A stretch of 32,591 bases of DNA from Fidelibacterota bacterium. Its GTDB lineage: Bacteria > Fidelibacterota > UBA8477 > JABMPR01. Positions 1 through 9,400 of this stretch are shown here, piece after piece (the first letter of the stretch is position 1; every line of letters starts with the position of its first letter). Where the stretch lies: assembly GCA_021736185.1 (NCBI GenBank), contig JAIPGJ010000019.1, forward strand, positions 1 through 32,591, written 5' to 3'. Position numbers and translations under genes: made by a program. The notes beneath the pieces are model-generated. The model saw only the letters and a program-made list of their open reading frames with translations, was not told the origin of the DNA and did no database searches.

Positions 1-752
1 CTGCGATTCAAATCGCAATGCATTTCGAATGCTGACATCTGATCTTCAGCCCAAACATAGGCCTTGAGATTTACGGAAGAATCCCCAAAGCCGATGACCC
101 TCACGACGACTTCTGGAATGTTGGCCGTTTTTTCCGCTTCGCTTCTTCCATCGATCTGCTTTGGATGTGCTATGGCTTCTTCCTGGATAATCCTCGTTGC
201 CCTGGCGATGTCTGAGTCATAGCTAATTCCAAAATCTACATGTCGCTTGATCCGCATATCATTCATATTTGAATTAATAATGGTTTCAGTACCTAGAATG
301 GCATTGGGGATGATAATACGTCGATTTTCAAAATCGCGAATAATGGTGTGCCTGAGAGTAATATCTTCAACGATACCGTGATAAAGGCTTCCAATTTTTA
401 CGACATCATTCACTTTCAGGGGTTTAAATATCACGATAAAGACACCGCTGATCATATTGGAAAAGGCTGCCTGGGAGGCAAAACCGATAATGGCTGCAAA
501 GATTCCTGCCCCGGCCAGTAATCCAATCGCCAAAGTCCGCAAAGAAGGAATCATATAAATACTCAAACTGATAGCCAAAAGATATATCAGTGAAGAAAGG
601 GTGTTTTTGAAAAATTTATAGTTTGTAGGATCAACATTGAGTTTTTCAGAAGCCTTATCTAAATACCGTTCCAGAAAAAAGCGTACGACCCGAACAACGA
701 TAATTGCAATGACGAGAATAATTGCTGCGATTAGAACGTTCTGCAAATCCAT
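1..752 (-). CDS. MscS-family mechanosensitive channel, 3' end cut by window edge
   Basis: This is a small-conductance mechanosensitive channel of the inner membrane that would release solutes on membrane tension. Reading from ATG at 752, 250 residues are visible before the window ends. Hydrophobic segments lie near residues 1-20 and 43-60. The pore-lining helix follows (about 63-90), with the Gly/Ala-rich pattern LAGAGIFAAIIGFASQA. After it comes the beta domain, with KPLKVNDVVKIG and later RRIIIPNA, both typical of MscS. An AAGGA Shine-Dalgarno sequence sits about 7 bases before ATG. The gene follows the AstE-like gene by 49 bases on the same strand, so it may be the last gene of the RimK cluster. 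The true C-terminus is not visible. Confidence 0.9.
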   Translation of the reverse strand, partial: MDLQNVLIAAIILVIAIIVVRVVRFFLERYLDKASEKLNVDPTNYKFFKNTLSSLIYLLAISLSIYMIPSLRTLAIGLLAGAGIFAAIIGFASQAAFSNMISGVFIVIFKPLKVNDVVKIGSLYHGIVEDITLRHTIIRDFENRRIIIPNAILGTETIINSNMNDMRIKRHVDFGISYDSDIARATRIIQEEAIAHPKQIDGRSEAEKTANIPEVVVRVIGFGDSSVNLKAYVWAEDQMSAFEMHCDLNR

Positions 753-801
753 TAACTGATCCTTATTGTTATTAAATATTCCCATCTTTCACGATAATCT
801 A

Positions 802-1881
802 CTAATTATCATCCGGTTCTACGACAATCATATTGGATGCAAGATCCTCAATCACTCTTTGTTCAAGACCATCTGCGGTCTCTCGTAGACGCCTCAGCTC
901 CCTGGGTTTTGCGCCTGTCGGCAGTTTTCCCAGATTACATATAGGTTCTCCCGGACTGATCGCCGGTAATGTCGTCATGCCAATGACAACGGCGTCAAAG
1001 GGAGCAACCAGGGTATTCTGATCATCACCCAGAAGCGTGGTATTGGTTGCCAGGGGTTGCCCCTGATCAACGATATCCCCTGGAGATACATGGAATTGCA
1101 TGAATCCTCCAAAATCAGCCCGAATCCATTTTGATTTTTCGATAATCAATTGATACTTAGGCATCTCAGGGGTCCCCTCCAACATCCCGAGTTTGCGAAG
1201 TACGTTTTTTACTCCACGTACGGCTGTTTCCACGATAGTAGGTTCAACTTTCCAAACTTCGCCACCTTCCATAATAATGGTTGGACAGCCTGCTTTGCTC
1301 GCTTCACGACGAAAGCCACCCACCGGTCCAACACCATTGAGAATAATCTCGCTGCCGAATGATTTGGCTAGCTTTCGAACCATTGGATTTGACAGGTCAC
1401 CACGAACATTGGGATAGTTGGTGCGACGAATCGAGGCAGTGTGAAGATCAATTCCAAAATCAGAGATGGCGACGATCTCATCAAATAAGATTCGTGCCAT
1501 GCGGGAAGCTAAACTGCCACCTGTTGTTCCAGGAAATGAGCGATTCAAATCCCGACGATCAGGGAGATATCTGCTGTGTCTGTCAAAGGCCAGCAAATTC
1601 AGAACGGGGATCAGAATGAGGGTTCCACATTTCAACTGAAATTCATCATCCTGGATTAATTGGCGTACAGCTCCCGTGCCATTAATCTCGTCGCCGTGAA
1701 GTGCTGCAGTGACAAAAACAACCGGTCCTTCTTTTTTTGATCGACGCACATGAATGGGTATTTGAACGTCCATACTGCTATAACTCTCACCTACTGTAAG
1801 GGTCACATTTCGTGATTCTCCAGGCAATATCTTATGACCAAACCACATATCGATAGATTTCCGTTGAAGCGGCTCATTCAT
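802..1881 (-). CDS. Succinylglutamate desuccinylase/aspartoacylase (AstE/AspA) family zinc hydrolase
   Basis: This is a zinc carboxypeptidase-fold deacylase of 359 residues. The metal and catalytic pattern is visible: HGDE at residues 62-65, DLHT with His147, and EGGE near 205-208. The C-terminal part (about 255-320) looks like the small beta/lipoyl-like domain seen in this family. The reading frame opens at a TTG (1887), but I chose ATG at 1881 because a strong GGAGG lies 9 bases before it and only 3 bases before the TTG. It overlaps the end of the RimK-like gene by 8 bases, so translation is probably coupled. The family removes acyl or amino-acid groups from amide bonds. Beside a RimK ligase and a protease, it may act on glutamate tails rather than free succinylglutamate (inference). 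Confidence 0.88.
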   Translation of the reverse strand: MNEPLQRKSIDMWFGHKILPGESRNVTLTVGESYSSMDVQIPIHVRRSKKEGPVVFVTAALHGDEINGTGAVRQLIQDDEFQLKCGTLILIPVLNLLAFDRHSRYLPDRRDLNRSFPGTTGGSLASRMARILFDEIVAISDFGIDLHTASIRRTNYPNVRGDLSNPMVRKLAKSFGSEIILNGVGPVGGFRREASKAGCPTIIMEGGEVWKVEPTIVETAVRGVKNVLRKLGMLEGTPEMPKYQLIIEKSKWIRADFGGFMQFHVSPGDIVDQGQPLATNTTLLGDDQNTLVAPFDAVVIGMTTLPAISPGEPICNLGKLPTGAKPRELRRLRETADGLEQRVIEDLASNMIVVEPDDN

Positions 1882-3136
1882 CGCCAATTACCTCCAGTGG
1901 AGTACCATGGCTTGCAGCCAGGTCTTTGGGATTCATCAATACTTCCTCAGCAGCTGGCAAATCAGGTAGATCTTGAATCTCTGCACGTCTTCTCTTCCGG
2001 GCCTTGGCAGGAATAAGCTCCCTCATCAGCTCAAGTTTACCAAAACATAATAAACGATCTTCTGGTTCAAGGACGCGACTGGCCTTGGGGTTCGGGATAA
2101 CTATGGTGCCACGATAGAGGGTCAATACGTTGATATCTCGGTCTCTTAATCCAGATTCTGTGATGGTCTTGCCCACATATTTAGATGTTTTAGGAATGTG
2201 GATTTCAGCCACACCATAGCCTTTACTCACTGTGAGCCTTTGTCTCAAGTCTATATCGGCATAATTAACATGCGCAGCAATATAATCGATGATATTCCCG
2301 GCTATATCCAACTGAGTAGCTCCTTCAATACCCTCCAATCCAGGTGATGAATTCACTTCAAGAACCTGGGGACCATGCTTGCCTTCAAGCAGATCAACTC
2401 CGGCGATTCTAAGGCCCATAATCTGGGCAGCCCGTACAGCGGTGTCATGATACTCTTCATTCAATTCAACGGCTTCCGTGAGTCCACCACGATGGACATT
2501 GCTTCTAAATTCCTGTCCCTGTGCTGTACGCCGCATAGCTCCAACCACTCTATCCCCGACAACAAAGGCGCGAATATCCTTGCCTTTGCTTTCCACTACA
2601 AATTTCTGAATCAGAACATTCTGTTTTTGGCTCTGGAGCATTTCAATAATGGCTTCGGCTGCTTTAATCGTTTCAGCCAGCAATACACCTATCCCCTGGG
2701 TGCCTTCGATTAACTTGATAATGACTGGAGCACCACCTACGCGGCGGATGGCTGGTAAAACATCCCGCTTATCACGTACAAAAGTGGTTTGTGGAATCCC
2801 AATATGATGACGGCTGAGTATCTGTAGACTTCTCAGTTTATCTCTTGAGGTGGCAATGCCAATGGCAGGGTTGGCGGTAAAAACGTCCATCTGCTCAAAT
2901 TGACGGACTACAGCGGTGCCGAAATAGGTGATTGATGCTCCGATTCTTGGCAGCACTGCATCATAATGAGAAAGGCGTTTCTGCCGAAAATATAGATCAG
3001 GATGACCTTCCTCAAGATCAATAGCAAATTTAAGAGTATCCAAAACCTTGACATTATGGCCCCGTTGAACTGCTGCTTCTCGAAGTCGTCTTGTGCTGTA
3101 GCACTTGGCGTTAGATGACAATATCGCTAATTTCAT
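1874..3136 (-). CDS. RimK-type ATP-grasp glutamate ligase fused to an RCK_C (TrkA-C) domain
   Basis: Residues 1-300 are a RimK-like ATP-grasp ligase. A pre-ATP-grasp domain is followed by Lys141, the glycine-rich EGTQGIGV (144-151) and the metal-binding EVNSSPGLEG (270-279). RimK adds glutamates to the C-terminus of ribosomal protein S6 in gammaproteobacteria. The protein is 420 residues, about 120 longer than E. coli RimK. The extra part, about 302-385, has the RCK_C/TrkA-C pattern (VGKTITESGLRDRDINVLTL, then EDRLLCFGK), a ligand-binding regulatory domain usual in potassium transporters. A Lys/Arg-rich then acidic tail follows. ATG at 3136 overlaps the TAA of the upstream protease gene by one base, with AAGGA upstream. 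The substrate is not shown by the sequence. Confidence 0.88.
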   Translation of the reverse strand: MKLAILSSNAKCYSTRRLREAAVQRGHNVKVLDTLKFAIDLEEGHPDLYFRQKRLSHYDAVLPRIGASITYFGTAVVRQFEQMDVFTANPAIGIATSRDKLRSLQILSRHHIGIPQTTFVRDKRDVLPAIRRVGGAPVIIKLIEGTQGIGVLLAETIKAAEAIIEMLQSQKQNVLIQKFVVESKGKDIRAFVVGDRVVGAMRRTAQGQEFRSNVHRGGLTEAVELNEEYHDTAVRAAQIMGLRIAGVDLLEGKHGPQVLEVNSSPGLEGIEGATQLDIAGNIIDYIAAHVNYADIDLRQRLTVSKGYGVAEIHIPKTSKYVGKTITESGLRDRDINVLTLYRGTIVIPNPKASRVLEPEDRLLCFGKLELMRELIPAKARKRRRAEIQDLPDLPAAEEVLMNPKDLAASHGTPLEVIGDE

Positions 3137-3642
3137 TATATATTTTTTCCTTGGTTTAATTGAGTATCACTTTCAGCCGAACTTCTTTTTTTTCGCTTAG
3201 GTTTGCCATTGTAATAAGATTGACCAGCATCAACCAGAAAACGACCACGAAAGGCTTCTCTGCCAAGCAGCATCCTGAAGCCCATTTTGTCTCGACTAGC
3301 CAGGGTCAATTCCACCGGCCAGCTTTCCCCTAATAGTTCTATGGAAGTGATCACTACCGGGCGTATCGATGCTTTTCCGCTGGAACTTCTTACTCGCCGA
3401 TATTCAAGAACCCTGGTATCAACGTCCACTGTAATGACTGTTTTTCTCTGGACAGGATGTACCTTAAATCTGGCCCATGTTTCACCATCTTTCTTATACT
3501 CATGCAAGTCATAGACATGCAAAGATGAAGATCGGGCTCCAGTATCGACTTTTACTTTGATGCTTTTAATACCAAAATCAGGCAGCCCGACCCATTCACG
3601 CCAGCCAATGATAGGTTTTGTTTTTAGACTCTTTTTTTTCAT
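3136..3642 (-). CDS. Retropepsin-like protease of the PF05618 (RimB-type, 'ATP-dependent zinc protease') family
   Basis: This is a 168-residue protein with a retroviral-protease-like fold. The catalytic-type motif DTGARSSSLH lies at residues 33-42, and LLGREAFRGRFLVD at 125-138 is the other conserved signature of the family. The C-terminal tail is basic and looks disordered. Members often sit beside RimK-type ligases, and that is the arrangement here: the stop codon overlaps the start of the RimK-RCK_C gene. I chose ATG at 3642; an in-frame GTG at 3678 would add 12 residues that fit the family poorly. The likely role is cleaving or trimming a substrate of the adjacent ligase (inference from context). 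Confidence 0.85.
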   Translation of the reverse strand: MKKKSLKTKPIIGWREWVGLPDFGIKSIKVKVDTGARSSSLHVYDLHEYKKDGETWARFKVHPVQRKTVITVDVDTRVLEYRRVRSSSGKASIRPVVITSIELLGESWPVELTLASRDKMGFRMLLGREAFRGRFLVDAGQSYYNGKPKRKKRSSAESDTQLNQGKNI

Positions 3643-3728
3643 TATTTTCCAGTTGGGTATTAATTCATCATATAACACAGGTAGTCACATCAGCGCTTCA
3701 TTCCTGTATAGCTCTTCATATTAGTTCA

Positions 3729-4586
3729 TTATGGAAACATAATGGAATGTAATTTGGGTGGGATTAAAGAATTTGAACGATAACTCAAGGTCAGTCCATA
3801 ATGAGGATCGTTGAGACCGTATTGATTCTCAGTCATCCATAGGTACACGCCAAATTTGTCCACGAACTGGAGACCAGCTAAAAGACCAAGAACAGGCCCC
3901 CTGGAAAAATACGGTTCGATGATTTGATTGGGTTGGATATAATAGGCATATCCCGCACGGACCATCATGAGCCAATGCACTGGTATATCTTTGAAAGCCT
4001 GATTGGTCTCGTATTCAAGACCCAGGCGAAAATTACTGGGACCAGCACCAATCCTCAACGCCATGCTGGAATACATCTGGAGATTGGCCAGCTTCCACTG
4101 GGCTACATATCGGGCGATGCGTCCGTAAAGAAGTAAACCAATTCGGTCTTTCGGGAGATATTCCAAATCAAGTCGCTCATAACCCTGCCATTCATGGAAG
4201 GCATTTTGAATATTCGCACCTCCGAAATTCCCTCTGAGAAGAGCTCCAAGCCCATATTTGATCTTCCATTGCTCCTGTTGAAATTCCCGAAACCAGCGAC
4301 CTGCCAGCATGTCAAAGCGTGTCATTTCATCACGATTGGTGAAAATAGCATAATAGAATTCGCCACCCTGGTGGACAGTTGAATCCCCCACCTGAATCTC
4401 AAGCCGCCAGCTGGCTGTCATAAAATCATCATCTCCTGGCGGGATGAGATAGCTTAGTTGCTTTTGATAGGTAAAATTATCATTCCAATAGCTGAAGGTG
4501 AATTGTGGGTTTTGGGATGCTCGTGCTTGGAATGCTGTAAGCAGGAGAAGGCACAAAAGCTTTTGTGATAGAAATATCCGATTCAT
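3729..4586 (-). CDS. Secreted probable outer-membrane beta-barrel protein, faintly LpxR-like
   Basis: This is a 285-residue protein with a signal peptide (MNRIFLSQKLLCLLLLTAFQARA) followed by many alternating hydrophobic/aromatic strands and no internal hydrophobic helix, as expected of an outer-membrane barrel. The start of the mature part, YWNDNFTYQ then DDDFMTASWRLEI, loosely resembles the END...D..T.G.R pattern of LpxR-type lipid A 3'-O-deacylases. I cannot assign the catalytic residues, so this is only a lead. The frame opens at TTG 4607, but ATG 4586 places the signal peptide correctly. It is the third of three consecutive secreted proteins and nearly touches the preceding gene. No function is recognised with confidence. 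Confidence 0.7.
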   Translation of the reverse strand: MNRIFLSQKLLCLLLLTAFQARASQNPQFTFSYWNDNFTYQKQLSYLIPPGDDDFMTASWRLEIQVGDSTVHQGGEFYYAIFTNRDEMTRFDMLAGRWFREFQQEQWKIKYGLGALLRGNFGGANIQNAFHEWQGYERLDLEYLPKDRIGLLLYGRIARYVAQWKLANLQMYSSMALRIGAGPSNFRLGLEYETNQAFKDIPVHWLMMVRAGYAYYIQPNQIIEPYFSRGPVLGLLAGLQFVDKFGVYLWMTENQYGLNDPHYGLTLSYRSNSLIPPKLHSIMFP

Positions 4587-4603
4587 TATGGGCGATGATA
4601 TAA

Positions 4604-5443
4604 TCAAAAAATGATCTGTAAACCAAGAGAACCTAGATGTTGCTCATTGTCGGCCAGGAAGGAATCATAAAAATTATAGGCATAGTAAAGTCCACCAAAA
4701 TTCTGCTTGCCCTTGCGGAACATATTCAGTTTCAACACACCTGTACCTTCCCAATCCCCTGTCTCACGATACCATCCAGTCAGATCAGTCCCCATAAAAT
4801 ATGCCCATTTATTAAAGGACCCGATCTGCAATCTTAGACGTCCGCCCACCTTATATTTATAGTCATGATTTCGGCCGACCCACATGGATCCATTGCTTTT
4901 CCTGAATACACCGGCAAAAGCAAGGGCATCGAGATGATTCAAAAAGCGGTCATGAACATTTTTGTATTCTTCCCAGATGAAGAGGTAATTAGAGCCTTTG
5001 GAACCCAGGGTCACTTGGAGGCTATTCATCCATTGTGTAGTTCCAAAGGTTGAATGACTTACTGTATGAAGAGATTCGTGGAGATAGCTAATACGCAGGA
5101 GCCAGGTTGGATATTCGATCCTTAGATCCGGGCTCAAAGAATATTTAATTTCATCCAGAGTAAAAGGACCCGTTTCCACAGAACTTTTGATCAGGGTTTT
5201 ATTTGCAGTGATGAAACTGAGATAAGCCTGGTTCCATTTGATAATATCAGTAAGGGCTCTCAGTTCAAGTCGATACCCACTATTGGTGCTAATAGATTTA
5301 GCCAGACCATGGATATGTGGGGCAAAAAGCATGTAGCCCTGTGTGGACATCATAAGCTCAGGTCCCTTAGACAAAACCTGCTTCCCTGGCAACACCAACA
5401 GCAGGAAAAGAATAAACAATCTGCGCAAGTATAAGCTTCTCAT
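4604..5443 (-). CDS. Secreted beta-barrel-like protein, paralogue of its upstream neighbour
   Basis: This 279-residue protein has an N-terminal signal peptide (MRSLYLRRLFILFLLLVLPG). The mature part is rich in aromatic beta strands and ends in Ile-Phe, the usual C-terminal signature of outer-membrane barrels. It is related to the product of 5444-6253. Both contain an LxxGSKGxxNLY/LF-type strand and an NHDY/NHNF..(K/R)Y segment, and both end with GL(Y/F)Y.Y.FYD(S/T)F....E.HLG..G..I.F. ATG at 5443 directly follows the TAG of the upstream gene (5444-5446), so the two are almost certainly co-translated. I do not recognise the family; a DUF3187-like or other barrel family is possible. Confidence 0.72.
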   Translation of the reverse strand: MRSLYLRRLFILFLLLVLPGKQVLSKGPELMMSTQGYMLFAPHIHGLAKSISTNSGYRLELRALTDIIKWNQAYLSFITANKTLIKSSVETGPFTLDEIKYSLSPDLRIEYPTWLLRISYLHESLHTVSHSTFGTTQWMNSLQVTLGSKGSNYLFIWEEYKNVHDRFLNHLDALAFAGVFRKSNGSMWVGRNHDYKYKVGGRLRLQIGSFNKWAYFMGTDLTGWYRETGDWEGTGVLKLNMFRKGKQNFGGLYYAYNFYDSFLADNEQHLGSLGLQIIF

Positions 5444-6253
5444 CTAGAAGAGTATCCTGAAGCCGATTTCACCCAAATGATTCTCAAGATCTTTTACAAA
5501 AGTATCATAAAAATGATATTCATAAAATAGTCCGGCATAGCGGGAGTGGCCCTTAAGGAGAATATTGATGGTCACTGATCCCTTGTATTCAGTGGTATCA
5601 TCCCGATTGAGCCAAAGTTGTTGATTCAAATCAGCGTAAATAATTGAATTTTTAATGTTACCGAATTGATAGCGTAAAAGATTACTGAATTCGTAATGGA
5701 AGTTATGATTCTGGCCATCCCGCAGGGAATGGGCGGCTTTTTTATAATAAGCCATCCCTATGCGTCCATCAAAACGCTTCATACTTAACAGCGGGGTATC
5801 AGGAGGAGGTTCGGCCAGATAGAGGTTAAAAGCTCCCTTGGATCCGATGCGCAGTAAATAGGCATTCCACCAGGTCGATCCTGCAATCTCAGGTCGATTT
5901 ATCAAATGGATGCAATCATGATGCAAATCACCGCGGATGACCCACTTCCCCATATCCAGTCGCCCTCCGTAAGTATAGGTGTAGATGATGCGATCCAGAT
6001 AATAGATGGAGTCCGGGTATTGGGAAATATCAGTGGTATTGCCCATTAATAGAGTGAAAGTAAAAGCTTTCCAGGTGAATATATCCACAATTTGAATAAA
6101 CTCTGATCGATGGCTGCGTCTCAGATCTTTTTGATCTTTTTGGCCATGAACATAGGATTCCAAAGTGAGCCAACCATGTGTCTGTAAGGGAAAATCTGCT
6201 TTGGATTCAGCATGAAATAGGGCAATAAAAATGATAATCATTACCATTTTCAT
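5444..6253 (-). CDS. Secreted beta-barrel-like protein, first of a tandem paralogous pair
   Basis: This 269-residue protein has a signal peptide (MKMVMIIIFIALFHAESKA) and a strand-rich mature part ending in Ile-Leu-Phe, consistent with an outer-membrane barrel. It is homologous along its length to the next gene downstream (4604-5443). The frame contains an earlier ATG at 6295, adding 14 residues. I prefer 6253 for two reasons: the signal peptide then starts the protein, and a perfect extended -10 (TGATATAAT) overlaps the 6295 ATG and would start the transcript downstream of it. Neither start has a good Shine-Dalgarno. The function is unknown. Confidence 0.7.
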   Translation of the reverse strand: MKMVMIIIFIALFHAESKADFPLQTHGWLTLESYVHGQKDQKDLRRSHRSEFIQIVDIFTWKAFTFTLLMGNTTDISQYPDSIYYLDRIIYTYTYGGRLDMGKWVIRGDLHHDCIHLINRPEIAGSTWWNAYLLRIGSKGAFNLYLAEPPPDTPLLSMKRFDGRIGMAYYKKAAHSLRDGQNHNFHYEFSNLLRYQFGNIKNSIIYADLNQQLWLNRDDTTEYKGSVTINILLKGHSRYAGLFYEYHFYDTFVKDLENHLGEIGFRILF

Positions 6254-6293
6254 AAATCGCGATGATCTGAGATGCTCAATATATAGTTGTGGC

Positions 6294-6302
6294 ATTATAT
6301 CA
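6294..6302 (-). promoter_or_regulatory. Candidate extended -10 promoter for the three barrel genes
   Basis: The minus strand reads TGATATAAT, a perfect extended -10 element, immediately before the secreted-protein cluster. No convincing -35 lies 16-18 bases upstream, as is usual for extended -10 promoters. Transcription would begin near 6287, inside the longest version of the reading frame. This favours the internal ATG at 6253 as the translation start. Confidence 0.4.
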
Positions 6303-6439
6303 AATCTAAGTACTGAATTGCTATTTCCAATATGAATTGGGATTTGACCCTATGATTTAAGCAATCAAACCTTAAATATTTGGTTAAAAATAAAAAATCC
6401 TTTCTCTTATTATGATCCTATATTCAGCCTTTCTCAATA

Positions 6440-6457
6440 AAGGAGGATACAAGCATA
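6440..6457 (+). promoter_or_regulatory. Perfect Shine-Dalgarno followed by an ATA codon (non-canonical start)
   Basis: AAGGAGGAT spans 6440-6448. The AGGAGG core ends at 6446, and eight bases later comes ATA (6455-6457), in frame with the long downstream ORF. No ATG, GTG or TTG occurs in any frame within normal distance of this ribosome-binding site. A TATGAT hexamer at 6411-6416 could be the -10 of a promoter, but its -35 is not clear. Confidence 0.6.
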
Positions 6458-9400
6458 ATAAGTTCATTTTTCAATCCTGCTGAGACAAAAAGGGATCAGT
6501 CGCTGCACCAGGATGCAGAAGCCTGCAGTCAGGCCCTCCTCACGGTGAGATCCACTGTAATTCAGCAGTGGATTGATGCTTTTCGTGATCTCCTTCAAGC
6601 CCATCAGGAACTGGATCAGACCAGCAAAAATGCATTGGAAGATCAACTCAAGGGGGAGTTTAAATTTCCAGTTTTGCTGGAGCAGCTTGAGAGCACCATC
6701 CCGCAGTATTTAAAATTAGCTAAAAATCTGCCAAATGTTGAAACTAACTATGATCCTAAAAGCCTATTACAGGCCTGGGATGACCAATACAACGAAGCTA
6801 TCAAAGGTGTTTCACGACAATTCAGTGTGTCTATTCCGCATAAGCATCTTCAGACGCTAGACACTGATTCGACTCAAATAAAAATCTGGAAATCCGCACA
6901 AAGAACAAGACTTAGGAGTTGGGAGCTGATTGTTTCCACTCAGAACCAGTTTAGAAGAATCCTGAAAAAAAAGCAACTTGGCAAACCAAAATTTAAGCGC
7001 CGGATAGCCTATCGTGATTATTTGGATGCAATGATCCACTTGCCTGTAACTGAACGACTCCAGAAAATCTGGGACCATTTCGTTGTAGGAATGGCTGAAA
7101 ACATCATTTTACTGCATGAACGTACTTTGAGTCATCTCTATAATCTTATGCTGCTCCAGGAGCAGCATCGCGTACTCAAAAAAAAGGAATTAAATGAGGT
7201 CCTCAATCAACTGCGGGAGATTCGTGATAATTGGGATGGCTTGTCTGAATTCATTCAAAACATAGATGCCCTTGAAAAGGACATAGATGATCAACTGGAA
7301 GACATTCAGATTGCCATATCCAAAGAGATGGCCTCAAACTGGGTGTTTATTGGCACCTGGCTGCATCCCAACCTACTGAACCACCACCCCCGAATTGAAA
7401 ATAGATTGAGAAGAAATAAAAAAAGGCTGGAAAAGTCATGCCATAACTGGCTGCTCTATTTTGAAGGGGAAAAGGAGGATCGTCATATAGATCTGGAGCT
7501 GGGTTTGCTCCAGACTCAAATTTCACTAAGACTCCTGGCTGGCCTGCAGGCCATTCGGGACCAAATCACGCACCAGATCCTCCCCGCCTTTGTTAACCCC
7601 CATCAGGTCATTAATGATGCCTTGAAAAGGTTTCGTGAGTTCGAGTCCAGTACTGAAAGCAAATTGAAGCGGAGTATCGCCAGTGAAAATCGTCAATTAT
7701 TACGAAATCTTCGTCGAGAACTCCTGCCTCGGATTTTAGACAGTCTGTTACAAGCAAGATTGTCTGAACGCCTGAATAGTTTGAACTCTCAGGTCAAATA
7801 CCTGATGGACCAACTGCCGGAGAGTCATCGAATATTCAGGGGACAACGACTGTCAAACGGGAAACCATCCACTCGTTTTATGGATATTGAAATCAAGGCT
7901 CTGGCACTGGGCGAAGTGTACCCCAAGTTATCTGAGCAATTTGAAGCTTTCAGCGATAGTATAAATGACCAAACGGATAAGTTGGGTCGCGATGTCACCG
8001 AGATTGATCAAATTATTGAATTTAATCTGGGTGCAGCGCTTGAATTGCTTTCTGATGAAGAACATCAAGGCGCTACTGATGGAGCCTACACTGTAGTTGT
8101 TGAGGGATTGGAGCGTACCCGCGGACAATTGGGTTTATTGATTGAAGAGAGTCAACATATTCAAATGCTCTGTCAGGAGACCCTACCCTTAATTTCTCAA
8201 AATGCGGGTCTAAGTCTGAAAGAACTGGCAGATAACGAGAAAGTTATTCAGCTACAGATTCGTGTAACCAGGACCAAACTAAAACAGAAGCTGCTTTCTT
8301 TCCGTTTTCGAGTGTTGGAAATGCTGCGCTCTCTATGGCCTCATATCAGATCCAATATTGCCAGTGCATATCATGCCATGCTTGGCTGGTATCGCCGTAT
8401 ACGCAAGATCACCGGGCTCGCTACCGTCCCAACCGATATTGATAAGCAGCTGAATCTCTACCTATCCGGTACTCGCAGACAGATTGATGCGCTGCCATTT
8501 GTCTATCAGCGCCTGTTTAGATTTGAACCGGCTGTGGATGAGCGATTTTTTATTGGACGGGAGCAGGAATTACTCCAAATCCAGAAAAATTATAGTGATT
8601 TCAAAATCGGAAGTCATTCATCAACAGCTATTGTAGGTGAAAGCGGCAGTGGTCGCACCAGTCTACTGAACATGGCTGAAACCAAGTATTTAAGCGCTAC
8701 TACCAGCTACAGAATCAATCTATCTGCCTCTATTCATACTATTCCAGAATTATGCAGCATTCTCAGTGAAGGTCTTAATCAACCGAAGATCAATACGATA
8801 GAAGAAATTGCTGACTATCTAAACCAGAAACCGACCCAGGTGGTCTTTATTGTCGAGAATATTCAGAATATGTTCCTGCGCTATCCCGGTGGTTTCGAGG
8901 CAATAAAACGATTCCTGCTGCTCATGAACGAAACAGCCAAGCATGTTTTCTGGATCGTATCGTGCGGCTTATATAGTTGGGCTTATTTTGAACGTATCAT
9001 TAAAATTGGTGGCTTTTTCCAGGAGATCATTAAGCTTCAGGAATTGGATAACGATACCATTGAAAATGTCATTATGAAACGGCACCGGGTCAGTGGATAT
9101 CAGCTAGAATTTAAAATCCCGGAATCCATGGTCAGGAATCGACGATTCAAAGCTTTCAGTACTGATCACGAACGGCAGGATATGTTAAGAAAATACTTCT
9201 TTGAAGAATTAAACCGATTGGCAGCAGGGAATTTAACTGTGGCCATCATATTTTGGTTAAAAGCAGTGCAGGAAATAAAATCCGACCGATTCATTATTGC
9301 GCCATTCATAGAATTTGATCCGACCTTTCTGGCCCATATGCCTGCTCAGGATCTTTTTTCTTTTGCTGCCTTCTTACAGCATGAAGTTCTTACCATAGAG

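Noticed and set aside
6545-6547. GTG as the start of the large ATPase
   Set aside because: No Shine-Dalgarno in front of it, whereas a perfect one lies upstream at ATA 6455; kept as the fallback start.
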